From an uncultured Lachnospiraceae bacterium (lineage in GTDB: Bacteria > Bacillota > Clostridia > Lachnospirales > Lachnospiraceae), in NCBI GenBank assembly GCA_910587715.1, contig CAJUMV010000023.1:1-62810 (forward strand): 62,810 nucleotides of DNA, in the 5' to 3' direction. The stretch's first letter is position 1. The number at the start of each line of letters is the position of its first letter. A program made the position numbers and the translations under genes. Below, piece by piece: positions 9,301 through 17,135 of the stretch. The notes under the pieces were generated by a model that did not search any database, was not told the DNA's origin, and saw only the letters and a list, made by a program, of their open reading frames with translations.

Positions 9301-10107
9301 GATGATTCTTCTGTATAAGTCATTTAAGTCGGAGGTTGCGAACCTGCCGCCGTCCAGCTGCACCATAGGACGCAGATCCGGCGGAATCACCGGAATCACA
9401 TCCATGATCATCCACTCGGGCTGGTTCCCGGACTCGCGGAAAGCCTCCACGACCTCCAGTCTCTTGATAATGCGGGCGCGCTTCTGTCCGGTGGACTCTT
9501 TTAAGCCCTCCTTCAGCTCCGCCGCCTCTTCTTCCAGATCGATAGCCTGCAGAAGCTCTTTGATCGCTTCCGCGCCCATGCCTACCCGGAATTTATTGCC
9601 CCAAGTCTCCCTGGCATCCTGATACTCCTTCTCGGAGAGTACCTGCTTGTAATCCAAATCTGTCTCGCCGCCGTCCAGTACGATATAGGACGCAAAGTAG
9701 AGCACCTTCTCAAGCACTCTGGGGGAGAGATCCAAAATCAGTCCCATGCGGCTCGGAATCCCCTTGAAATACCAGATATGGGATACCGGCGCCGCCAGCT
9801 CAATACGACCCATACGCTCTCTGCGGACGCTGGACTTCGTCACCTCAACACCGCAGCGATCGCAGACAACGCCTTTATATCTGATTTTCTTATACTTACC
9901 GCAATGGCATTCCCAGTCCTTGCTCGGTCCGAAGATTCTCTCACAGAACAGACCTTCCTTCTCGGGCTTTAAGGTTCTATAGTTGATTGTCTCCGGCTTT
10001 GTTACCTCACCTCTCGACCATTCCCTGATCTTTTCCGGTGACGCCAGCCCGATCTTGATCGCGTCAAATGTCATGGGTTGATACGCTTCCTGTTTCATAT
10101 CTGACAT
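6376..10107 (-). CDS. rpoC: RNA polymerase subunit beta'
   Basis: The 1243-residue beta' subunit forms half of the polymerase active centre. It has the N-terminal zinc site (CHCGKYKKIRYKGVVCDRCG), the catalytic NADFDGDQ metal-binding loop, and the second zinc cluster in the CRSHVGICAKCYG region. The last 55 or so residues form a strongly acidic tail (runs of E and D such as ENADDMEEIEEIEELDD), longer than many homologues I know. It follows rpoB by 17 bases. A structured repeat begins five bases beyond its stop codon. Confidence 0.98.
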   Translation of the reverse strand: MSDMKQEAYQPMTFDAIKIGLASPEKIREWSRGEVTKPETINYRTLKPEKEGLFCERIFGPSKDWECHCGKYKKIRYKGVVCDRCGVEVTKSSVRRERMGRIELAAPVSHIWYFKGIPSRMGLILDLSPRVLEKVLYFASYIVLDGGETDLDYKQVLSEKEYQDARETWGNKFRVGMGAEAIKELLQAIDLEEEAAELKEGLKESTGQKRARIIKRLEVVEAFRESGNQPEWMIMDVIPVIPPDLRPMVQLDGGRFATSDLNDLYRRIINRNNRLKRLLELGAPDIIVRNEKRMLQEAVDALIDNGRRGRPVTGPGNRALKSLSDMLKGKSGRFRQNLLGKRVDYSGRSVIVVGPELKIYQCGLPKEMAIELFKPFVMKELVFRGISQNIKAAKKLVERLDTQVWDVLEEVIKEHPVMLNRAPTLHRLGIQAFEPILVEGKAIKLHPLVCTAFNADFDGDQMAVHLPLSVEAQAECRFLLLSPNNLLKPSDGGPVAVPSQDMVLGIYYLTQERPGALGEGKFFKNVNEAILAYENKACTLHSRINVRVTKKDADGKEVSGNVESTLGRFLFNEILPQDLGYVDRTVPENFLKPEVDFHVGKKQLKQILEKVINIHGAVRTAEVLDLIKSTGYKYSTQAAMTVSISDMTVPAKKEEMLEAAQATVDKISQNFRRGLITEEERYRAVVETWNDTDKELTEVLLSGLDKYNNIYMMADSGARGSNQQIKQLAGMRGLMADTTGRTIELPIKSNFREGLDVLEYFMSAHGARKGLSDTALRTADSGYLTRRMVDVSQELIIRETDCCEGKDELPGMVVKAFMDGKETIEGLKDRITGRFSCEDIKDKDGKMIVKRNHMITPARAEKILSVGVNEKGEPVEEVKIRTILTCRSHVGICAKCYGANMATGEAVQVGEAVGIIAAQSIGEPGTQLTMRTFHTGGVAGDDITQGLPRVEELFEARKPKGLAIIAEFGGVATIKDTKKKREIVITNDETGESKTYLIPYGSRIKVLDGATLEAGDELTEGSVNPHDLLKIKGIRAVQDYMLREVQRVYRLQGVDISDKHIEVIVRQMLKKVRIENSGDTDFLPGTLVDVLDYEDMNEELFKEGKEPAEGKQILLGITKAALATDSFLSAASFQETTKVLTEAAIKGKVDSLIGLKENVIIGKLIPAGTGMRRYRDTRLSTDENLLSRLQMEDELEFEDGSYEDEELENADDMEEIEEIEELDDGLDEAEDFVDAEEELEPVE

Positions 10108-10124
10108 CCTGCACTACCCTCCAT

Positions 10125-13100
10125 TTAATCTGTATAAGCTTCTTCAAATGCCTCTTCCGGCTCTTCCACAAAGGAATCGGCTTCCTCCTCATCGCTGCTC
10201 ACAAGTTCTCCGCTGTCCTCATCGAACTCCTGACGCTGATAACCCATCGAACCGAAAGATTCTCTCTCATAATCATACCCGCGGGAATCGCCCTCAATCT
10301 CATAGCGGTAATCGCTCTCGCCGTAATCGATGGTCTCCATAATCTCCACTTCCGTCTGGTCGTCACGAAGCACTCTGACATCCAATCCCAGGGACTGCAG
10401 CTCTTTCAAAAGCACCTTGAAGGACTCCGGCACGCCGGGTTCCGGAATGTTGTCGCCCTTGATAATGGCTTCGTACGTCTTCACACGACCCACCACATCA
10501 TCGGACTTCACGGTCAGGATTTCCTGCAACGTGTAAGCCGCGCCGTAAGCCTCCAGCGCCCAAACCTCCATTTCCCCGAAACGCTGTCCGCCGAACTGCG
10601 CTTTACCGCCCAAGGGCTGCTGCGTTACCAACGAGTAAGGACCGGTGGAACGCGCATGAATCTTATCGTCCACCAGATGATGGAGCTTCAGGTAATGCAT
10701 GTGTCCGATGGTAACCGGAGAATCAAAATATTCGCCCGTTCTGCCGTCGCGCAGACGCACTTTTCCGTCTCTGGAAATCGGCACGCCTTTCCAGACTTTT
10801 CTGTGCTCCCTGTTTTTGGACAGATATTCCATCACCTCAGGCAGCAGCTCATCCTTATGCTTCTTCTCAAACTCTTCCCACTCCAGATTGACATAGTCGT
10901 TCGCCAAATCCAGCGTGTCCATGATGTCATCCTCTTTTGCACCGTCAAACACGGGCGTCGCTACGTTAAAGCCGAGCGCCTTCGCCGCCAGCGACAGATG
11001 AATCTCCAGCACCTGCCCGATATTCATACGGGAAGGCACGCCCAGAGGATTCAACACAATGTCAAGCGGGCGTCCGTTTGGCAGATAAGGCATATCCTCC
11101 ACCGGCAGCACACGGGAAACTACACCCTTGTTACCGTGACGGCCTGCCATCTTATCGCCGACGGAAATTTTTCTCTTCTGTGCAATGTAAATGCGGACCG
11201 CCTGATTCACGCCGGGAGACAGCTCGTCGCCGTTCTCTCTCGTAAACACCTTGGCATCCACAACAATACCATATTCACCGTGCGGCACTTTCAGGGAAGT
11301 GTCACGCACTTCTCTCGCCTTCTCACCGAAGATTGCACGCAACAGCCTCTCCTCTGCGGTAAGCTCTGTCTCGCCCTTCGGCGTTACCTTACCTACCAGA
11401 ATATCACCGGCACGCACCTCCGCACCGATGCGGATAATACCTCTGTCGTCCAGATCCTTCAGCGCATCATCGCCGACACCCGGCACATCCCTCGTAATTT
11501 CTTCCGGTCCGAGCTTGGTATCGCGCGCTTCCGCCTCATATTCCTCCATATGCACGGAGGTATAGACATCCTCCTGCACCAGTCTCTCACTGAGGAGCAC
11601 CGCGTCCTCGTAATTGTAGCCTTCCCAGGTCATGAATCCGATCAGAGGATTCTTACCGAGAGCCAGCTCGCCGCCGTCCGTGGAAGGGCCGTCCGCAATT
11701 ACGTCGCCCTGCTCCACACGCATCCCCTTCTGCACAATAGGCTTCTGGTTATAGCAGTTGGACTGGTTGCTGCGGGAAAACTTCATCAGACGGTACTCGT
11801 CCTTCTCTCCGTCGTCACAGGTCATCCGGATGATATCAGCCGACACAAAATCAATCACGCCGGACTTTCTCGCCACCACGCAGACACCGGAGTCCACAGC
11901 CGCCTTCGGCTCCATACCGGTACCCACCACGGGCGCTTCCGTAAAGAGCAGCGGCACTGCCTGTCTCTGCATGTTGGAACCCATCAGCGCACGGTTCGCG
12001 TCGTCGTTCTGCAAAAAAGGAATCAATGCCGTAGCCACCGAAAATACCATCTTCGGGGACACGTCCATATAATCAAACATAGCCTTCGGATATTCCTGCG
12101 TCTCCGTCTTATAACGACCGGAAATGCTGTTTCTCCTGAAATAGCCTTTCTCGTCAAGGGGCGCGGAAGCCTGCGCCACATGGTAATTATCTTCCTCGTC
12201 CGCCGTCATGTAGACTGTCTCGTCCGTGACACGCGGATTCTGCGGATCGCTCTTGTCAATCTTTCTGTAAGGCGCCTCCACAAAACCGTACTCATTGATT
12301 CTCGCATAGGATGCCAGCGAGTTAATCAGACCGATATTCGGTCCCTCAGGCGTCTCGATGGGGCACATTCTGCCGTAATGTGTATAATGCACGTCACGCA
12401 CCTCGAATCCGGCACGGTCTCTGGACAGACCACCGGGACCCAGCGCGGAGAGACGTCTCTTGTGCGTCAGCTCGCCGAGCGGGTTATTCTGGTCCATGAA
12501 CTGGGACAGCTGGGAAGAACCGAAAAACTCCTTCACCGCTGCCTGCACGGGTTTGATGTTAATGAGCACCTGCGGGGAAATTTCCTCCGCGTCGTGGGTG
12601 GTCATTCTCTCGCGCACCACTCTCTCCAAACGGGAAAGACCAATGCGGTACTGGTTCTGCAAAAGCTCGCCCACCGCACGGATACGTCTGTTGCCCAGAT
12701 GGTCGATATCGTCGTCATTGCCGATACCGTACTCCAAATGAATGTTATAATTAATGGAAGCCAAGATATCTTCCTTCGTAATATGCTTCGGAATCAACTC
12801 GTGTACATTTTTGCGAATCGCCTCGGCAAGCTGCGCGGGATCTCCACTATACTCATCCAGAAGCTGCTGCAGCACGGGGTAATAAACCAGCTCCGTGATA
12901 CCCAGCTCTCTCGGATTGCAGTCAACGAAATTCGTGATATCCACCATCATATTGGAGAGAACCTTTACATTCCTCTCCTCCGTCTGAATCCACACGGCAG
13001 GAACCGCGGCGTTCTGGATGGCATCCGCCATCTCAGCCGTCACTTTGTCACCCGCCTTCGCCAGAATCTCCCCTGTCTGGGTATCCACCACATCCTCCGC

Positions 13101-13982
13101 AAGAATATGGTGTCTAATCCTGTTCCTAAACATCAGTTTCTTGTTAAATTTATATCTGCCGACTTTCGCAAGATCGTATCTTCTGGGGTCAAAGAACATC
13201 GCCATAATCAGACTTTCCGCACTCTCCACACTGAGCGGCTCACCGGGGCGGATTTTTTTATACAGCTCAAGCAGACCCTCCTGATAATTCTCAGAAGCGT
13301 CCTTTGCAAAGCTTGCTTCAATCTTTGGCTCATCACCGAAAAGCTCCCTGATTTCATCATTGGAGCCAACGCCGAGCGCACGAATCAGCACGGTGATCGG
13401 AACTTTTCTCGTTCTGTCCACGCGCACATAGAAAACGTCGTTAGAGTCTGTCTCGTACTCCAGCCACGCGCCGCGGTTCGGAATCACGGTTGCGGAAAAA
13501 AGCCGTTTACCAATCTTGTCATGCCCGATCCCATAATAAATGCCCGGGGAACGGACGAGCTGGCTTACGATAACACGCTCCGCGCCGTTGATCACAAAAG
13601 TGCCTGTCTGCGTCATAAGCGGCAGATCACCCATAAAGATCTCATGCTCGGTAATCTCGTCCTTCTCTTTGTTAATCAGACGTACCTTCACCTTGAGAGG
13701 GGCTGCGTAAGTGGCATCTCTCTCCTTACATTTCTCAATAGAATATTTGACATCTTCCTCGCACAGCTCAAAGTCCACAAATTCCAGACTCAGGTGCCCG
13801 CTGTAATCCGAAATCGGAGAAATATCGTCAAACACTTCCTTCAAGCCCTCGTTCAAGAACCACTGATAGGAGTTCTTCTGAACTTCGATCAGGTTTGGCA
13901 TTTCCAGAACCTCTTTCTGTCGTGCATAGGTCATACGCGTATTTCTGCCGGCCGCAGTCTTACGGATTCTGTTTTTTTCCAT
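10125..13982 (-). CDS. rpoB: RNA polymerase subunit beta
   Basis: This 1285-residue subunit carries the rifampicin pocket, which is wild type by eye (GSSQLSQFMDQNNPLGEL and HKRRLSALGPGGL), and the C-terminal SVGDKMAGRHGNKGV and QPLGGKAQFGGQRFGEMEVWAL motifs. An extended reading frame reaches 14072, but the start MEKNRIRK at 13982 is chosen: a GGGGTG site lies 9 bases upstream, and the promoter at 14075-14104 would initiate at or below the upstream ATG. The C terminus carries an acidic extension (about 65 residues rich in E, D and S). It is followed closely by rpoC. Confidence 0.97.
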   Translation of the reverse strand: MEKNRIRKTAAGRNTRMTYARQKEVLEMPNLIEVQKNSYQWFLNEGLKEVFDDISPISDYSGHLSLEFVDFELCEEDVKYSIEKCKERDATYAAPLKVKVRLINKEKDEITEHEIFMGDLPLMTQTGTFVINGAERVIVSQLVRSPGIYYGIGHDKIGKRLFSATVIPNRGAWLEYETDSNDVFYVRVDRTRKVPITVLIRALGVGSNDEIRELFGDEPKIEASFAKDASENYQEGLLELYKKIRPGEPLSVESAESLIMAMFFDPRRYDLAKVGRYKFNKKLMFRNRIRHHILAEDVVDTQTGEILAKAGDKVTAEMADAIQNAAVPAVWIQTEERNVKVLSNMMVDITNFVDCNPRELGITELVYYPVLQQLLDEYSGDPAQLAEAIRKNVHELIPKHITKEDILASINYNIHLEYGIGNDDDIDHLGNRRIRAVGELLQNQYRIGLSRLERVVRERMTTHDAEEISPQVLINIKPVQAAVKEFFGSSQLSQFMDQNNPLGELTHKRRLSALGPGGLSRDRAGFEVRDVHYTHYGRMCPIETPEGPNIGLINSLASYARINEYGFVEAPYRKIDKSDPQNPRVTDETVYMTADEEDNYHVAQASAPLDEKGYFRRNSISGRYKTETQEYPKAMFDYMDVSPKMVFSVATALIPFLQNDDANRALMGSNMQRQAVPLLFTEAPVVGTGMEPKAAVDSGVCVVARKSGVIDFVSADIIRMTCDDGEKDEYRLMKFSRSNQSNCYNQKPIVQKGMRVEQGDVIADGPSTDGGELALGKNPLIGFMTWEGYNYEDAVLLSERLVQEDVYTSVHMEEYEAEARDTKLGPEEITRDVPGVGDDALKDLDDRGIIRIGAEVRAGDILVGKVTPKGETELTAEERLLRAIFGEKAREVRDTSLKVPHGEYGIVVDAKVFTRENGDELSPGVNQAVRIYIAQKRKISVGDKMAGRHGNKGVVSRVLPVEDMPYLPNGRPLDIVLNPLGVPSRMNIGQVLEIHLSLAAKALGFNVATPVFDGAKEDDIMDTLDLANDYVNLEWEEFEKKHKDELLPEVMEYLSKNREHRKVWKGVPISRDGKVRLRDGRTGEYFDSPVTIGHMHYLKLHHLVDDKIHARSTGPYSLVTQQPLGGKAQFGGQRFGEMEVWALEAYGAAYTLQEILTVKSDDVVGRVKTYEAIIKGDNIPEPGVPESFKVLLKELQSLGLDVRVLRDDQTEVEIMETIDYGESDYRYEIEGDSRGYDYERESFGSMGYQRQEFDEDSGELVSSDEEEADSFVEEPEEAFEEAYTD

Positions 13983-14074
13983 TGACACTTTCACCCCGTT
14001 CTTTATGATTGATTCATGCTTTGTCGGAAACGACACCTCAAAAAAGCATAGCACACCACAATAGTGCATCATAC

Positions 14075-14104
14075 ATTCTACTACAAATCACTTGGGAAAG
14101 TCAA
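14075..14104 (-). promoter_or_regulatory. Promoter of rpoBC
   Basis: TTGACT (14104-14099) and TAGAAT (14080-14075) lie 18 bases apart on the minus strand, downstream of the rplL attenuator. This gives rpoBC a source of transcripts independent of the L10 promoter. Confidence 0.6.
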
Positions 14105-14141
14105 TTAGAATTTTCAGAAATTAAAAAAGAATTTAGAAATA

Positions 14142-14181
14142 AAACCGTCCACATGCTTTTACGAAAACATGTGAACGGTTT
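14142..14181 (-). terminator. Attenuator between rplL and rpoB
   Basis: On the minus strand AAACCGTTCACATG can pair with CATGTGGACGGTTT and is followed by TTATTTC. Partial termination here would lower polymerase subunit synthesis relative to L7/L12, as is well known for this position in other bacteria. Confidence 0.7.
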
Positions 14182-14204
14182 CCACTTTCAGATATACCGG
14201 CTGC

Positions 14205-14582
14205 TTACTTAAGGGTAACCTTTGCGCCCTCAGCTTCCAGCTTAGCCTTGATATCGTCAGCCTCTTCCTTAGAAGCAGCCTCCTTAACCATCTTCGGAGC
14301 GGAATCAACGAGATCCTTTGCTTCCTTCAGACCAAGACCGGTAGCCTCACGAACCACCTTGATAACCTTAACTTTGTTCGGACCAACCTCTGTCAACTCA
14401 ACGTCGAACTCGGTCTTCTCTTCAGCTGCTGCGCCTGCGTCGCCGCCTGCCGCTGCAACTACCACGCCCGCTGCTGCGGATACGCCGTATTTCTCCTCAC
14501 ATGCCTTTACCAGATCGTTCAATTCCAATACTGTCATCTCATCAATCGCGCTAAGGATTTCTTCAACAGATAATTTTGCCAT
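14205..14582 (-). CDS. rplL: 50S ribosomal protein L7/L12
   Basis: L7/L12 forms the flexible stalk that recruits translation GTPases. The 125-residue length is normal. The N-terminal dimerisation helix (MAKLSVEEILSAIDEM) is joined by an alanine/glycine hinge to the C-terminal domain with the conserved KIKVIKVVRE-like strand (here KVKVIKVVREATGLGLKEAK). It is followed by the attenuator before rpoB and preceded by rplJ at 97 bases. Confidence 0.98.
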   Translation of the reverse strand: MAKLSVEEILSAIDEMTVLELNDLVKACEEKYGVSAAAGVVVAAAGGDAGAAAEEKTEFDVELTEVGPNKVKVIKVVREATGLGLKEAKDLVDSAPKMVKEAASKEEADDIKAKLEAEGAKVTLK

Positions 14583-14679
14583 GATTGTTTTCCTCCATAT
14601 TTTTATTCATTGTTTACGTTTCGAAACTGCCTAAGCAGACTCAGGTTTTAATGCAAAGCATTTTAACCGTCTTAACCGT

Positions 14680-15282
14680 TTATTCTGCAGCGGGTGCTTC
14701 TTCTGCGGGAGCTGCCTCGGCGGGCGCTTCCTCTGCTGCGGGAGCGGCCTCTGCCTCAGCGGGCGCTTCTTCAGCCGCAGGCGCTTCGCACCCGGACGCA
14801 CCGCCTTTCTCCGCCAGCTGGTTCATCACGCGTGCGAAGTTGGTGATCGGAGACTGGATGCTGCCAAGCAGCTTGGACAACAGCTCTTCTCTGGAAGGAA
14901 TCTTCGCAATTTCCGCAATTCCTTTAGCGTCGTAAGCGATGCCTTCCACGATGCCGCCCTTCACTTCGAGGGCATCTGCCGTCTTAGCGAATTTGCATAA
15001 CACTCTCGCGGGAGCCGTAGCGTCCTCTGTAGAGATGGCAACCGCACTGGGACCTTCCAGATAAGGAAGGAGCGCTTCGCAGTCCGTGCCCTTGAATGCA
15101 AAATTCATCATTGTGTTCTTGTAAACCTTGTAGGTGATGCCTGCTTCACGCAGCTGTTTGCGGAGCTGTGTGTCCTGTTCTACCGTAAGCCCGCGATAGT
15201 CAACCAGAACAACTGACTGCGCATCCTTCACGGCAGCGGCGATTTCATCCACGATAGGTTTTTTCAATTCCACCTTTGCCAT
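14680..15282 (-). CDS. rplJ: 50S ribosomal protein L10 with an Ala/Glu/Pro tail
   Basis: L10 anchors the L7/L12 dimers to the GTPase centre. Residues 1 to about 160 match the family (MAKVELKKPIVDEIAAAVKD, VVLVDYRGLTVEQ, YKVYKNTMM). The protein runs to 200 residues because of a C-terminal low-complexity tail of roughly 35 residues built from repeats like AAEEAPAE. The ordinary family length is about 165-175. The ATG follows AAGGAGG. A leader with a terminator lies immediately upstream and probably mediates L10 autoregulation. Confidence 0.96.
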   Translation of the reverse strand: MAKVELKKPIVDEIAAAVKDAQSVVLVDYRGLTVEQDTQLRKQLREAGITYKVYKNTMMNFAFKGTDCEALLPYLEGPSAVAISTEDATAPARVLCKFAKTADALEVKGGIVEGIAYDAKGIAEIAKIPSREELLSKLLGSIQSPITNFARVMNQLAEKGGASGCEAPAAEEAPAEAEAAPAAEEAPAEAAPAEEAPAAE

Positions 15283-15299
15283 TACATTACCTCCTTATA

Positions 15300-15455
15300 G
15301 ATTTTAGTGCCGATTAGGAGCGTGTGTCCGTCGGACACATCAAAAACCCTCCCCGCAAAGACAGGGAGGGCAATAAATATCAATGATAGCTCTTCTCTCC
15401 TCGGTAGGCGGACTCTTACGCCGACAATACGGCACCTACTGTCTTCGGCATTTGC
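15300..15455 (-). ncRNA. Ribosomal protein L10 leader
   Basis: The leader between the promoter and rplJ has the hallmark paired segments GACAGTAGGTGCC and CGCCTACCGAGGAG, as in Gram-positive L10(L12)4-binding leaders, followed by a terminator hairpin. Binding of free L10-L12 complex is known to promote termination in this family. Confidence 0.8.
15345..15370 (-). terminator. L10 leader attenuator
   Basis: On the minus strand CCCTCCC pairs with GGGAGGG and is followed by TTTTTG. It is the regulated terminator of the L10 leader. A further small hairpin (GTGTCC / GGACAC, 15324-15338) lies between it and rplJ. Confidence 0.75.
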
Positions 15456-15456
15456 T

Positions 15457-15486
15457 ACTATAGCACAGCGCATGTAAGGCTGTCAA
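15457..15486 (-). promoter_or_regulatory. Promoter of rplJL
   Basis: TTGACA (15486-15481) and TATAGT (15462-15457) are 18 bases apart on the minus strand, directly upstream of the L10 leader. Confidence 0.8.
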
Positions 15487-15525
15487 CTGTTTTTTTCACT
15501 TCAACGCCGCTGTGCCCATATCATA

Positions 15526-16968
15526 TCACACCGCCCCGCTCTCATACGCCGCCGTATGCGCAAAGGGACTTGCCGACATGATTCTACTCTCCCCGGCTCC
15601 CGGACGCGCTTCATACTGCAGACCAAACTTCTGCGCCTCCGTAATCTCCACCTCCATCACACCGTAACTCGTCTTAATCTCCAATACCGTGGAGCCGTCA
15701 GGTTTGGTGATAATCTTGGTCTCAAGGTCGTCATCCTCTTCCTTTTTGTCCCCGGTTTTCGCATCCTTCGGAACCGTCATCTGCCCGTCATAGTCAGAGA
15801 TTTTCTGCAGACCCTTGCGGTTTTCATGGATGATCCCGCGCCAAAGCAGATCCATCTCCTCCGCCGTGTAGAAATGTGCGCCGAAATCGTTCATATATTT
15901 CGCGTACTTCGCCTTCTCTCTGTCTATGTAAGTGGAACCGTCCTTCTCATAGGTATAATCCGGCACACCGTCCTTATTGGTGGACGTCTCAAAAAAGTTG
16001 ACAAAATCGTCCTCGTCAACCTCACCCGCAAGAAAATCCTTCCAAAAATTTTCATGAGCCGCAAAGCGAAGGTTCGCATCCTGCGGAAACCGCTGCAAAA
16101 ACGCCATTACTTTCTCGTATTGTCCCGGTTCCGTGTAGGTAAGGCTCCAGCAGTCTCTATTCACCCATTTTGTTCCGTCAAAATAAGCCTCCTTGCACCG
16201 AATCCCATCCTGCCCGTAACATGTAATGAACCAATGCTTGTGCTCAGGATCGTCCGTGGGGAAGGTGCTCTTTGTCACCTCGCCCGTGAGAAGCTCCGCA
16301 AGCTCCTCCGAATCCGTCACCTCCACGTCGGTGCAATTATCGTTTTCCAGTACGACATTCTGAGCAGCCAAAGCGCCCACTGCCACACTCGACGAAGCCG
16401 CTGCACCGCCGCTCTCAGCCGTCTTGGGATTCGCCACGCTGCCTCCCGATTCCACCGCTGGCTGCGCTGCCTCGGGAACTGACACATTTGTCGCAACTGT
16501 CCCCGAACCTTCGGCATCGGACTTGCCCTCGGCTTCCCGCCTCAGTGCCTCTTTCGCCGCCTGCTTCTCCACCTCCGCGATCAGCTCTTTTATCTGCTCC
16601 TGCAAAGCCTCCTCCGCGTCGTCAAATTCCGTCAGAAGCTTCTCCCACTCCTTTATGGTAAAAGACTGCGCGCCCGTCTGGAAGGTAGGTTCCACTTTGC
16701 CCTCCTTCACCTTCTTCGCCATCTCCTCCATATGGGCGAGAATCTGCTCGCGGTAGGTCATTTCCTCGTTTCTTTTCTCTTCACTCTTTTCCTCTGTCTC
16801 CGTCTGCCCTGCCGTCGTATCATTTATGGCATCTGTGTCATTTTTCGCATTTTCCCCGAAAAAGGGTTTGTCCGCGCCTGCCGTCTTCCCGCTCTGCCCG
16901 GAACGGCTGCCGTGTCCTGTCGGCGGCGCATTGTGCATCCATGAGGCATAACTGTTTCCTATATTCAT
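15526..16968 (-). CDS. Uncharacterised 480-residue soluble protein
   Basis: I do not recognise a characterised family with confidence; it resembles uncharacterised proteins of Lachnospiraceae beginning MNIGNSY. There is no signal peptide or membrane segment. Residues about 1-75 are polar, glycine/threonine/glutamate-rich and probably disordered. Residues about 75-160 are helical (TYREQILAHMEEMAKK, then an EWEKLLTEFDDAEEALQ coiled-coil-like region). An alanine/serine-rich linker follows. The last 250 residues look folded, with many W, Y and F residues (HWFITCYGQDGIRCKEAYF). The start at 16968 is preferred over the longer frame to 17010 because AAAGGA lies 8 bases upstream. It sits just behind rplJ promoter DNA, at the edge of the 13 kb insertion. 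Confidence 0.7.
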   Translation of the reverse strand: MNIGNSYASWMHNAPPTGHGSRSGQSGKTAGADKPFFGENAKNDTDAINDTTAGQTETEEKSEEKRNEEMTYREQILAHMEEMAKKVKEGKVEPTFQTGAQSFTIKEWEKLLTEFDDAEEALQEQIKELIAEVEKQAAKEALRREAEGKSDAEGSGTVATNVSVPEAAQPAVESGGSVANPKTAESGGAAASSSVAVGALAAQNVVLENDNCTDVEVTDSEELAELLTGEVTKSTFPTDDPEHKHWFITCYGQDGIRCKEAYFDGTKWVNRDCWSLTYTEPGQYEKVMAFLQRFPQDANLRFAAHENFWKDFLAGEVDEDDFVNFFETSTNKDGVPDYTYEKDGSTYIDREKAKYAKYMNDFGAHFYTAEEMDLLWRGIIHENRKGLQKISDYDGQMTVPKDAKTGDKKEEDDDLETKIITKPDGSTVLEIKTSYGVMEVEITEAQKFGLQYEARPGAGESRIMSASPFAHTAAYESGAV

Positions 16969-17135
16969 AGCTGTCATCCTTTCTGTCCGGCGATTTGTTT
17001 TCCTGAGCATCAGGCTTCTGCCTTCTGTTCTTAGCCCCCTCTGTAAATAATACGATTCAGGCGCCGGGAAAGTTTCACTCTGGCAAAAAAATTAGATTTT
17101 TAAAATCATCTGCTCGATAATCGAGAATGCTTTTT

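Noticed and set aside
10068..13985. A 1305-codon open frame antisense to rpoB, and a similar long one opposite tuf (1536-2639)
   Set aside because: They mirror codon bias of highly expressed genes on the other strand; the encoded sequences are low in normal protein character and have no ribosome binding site.
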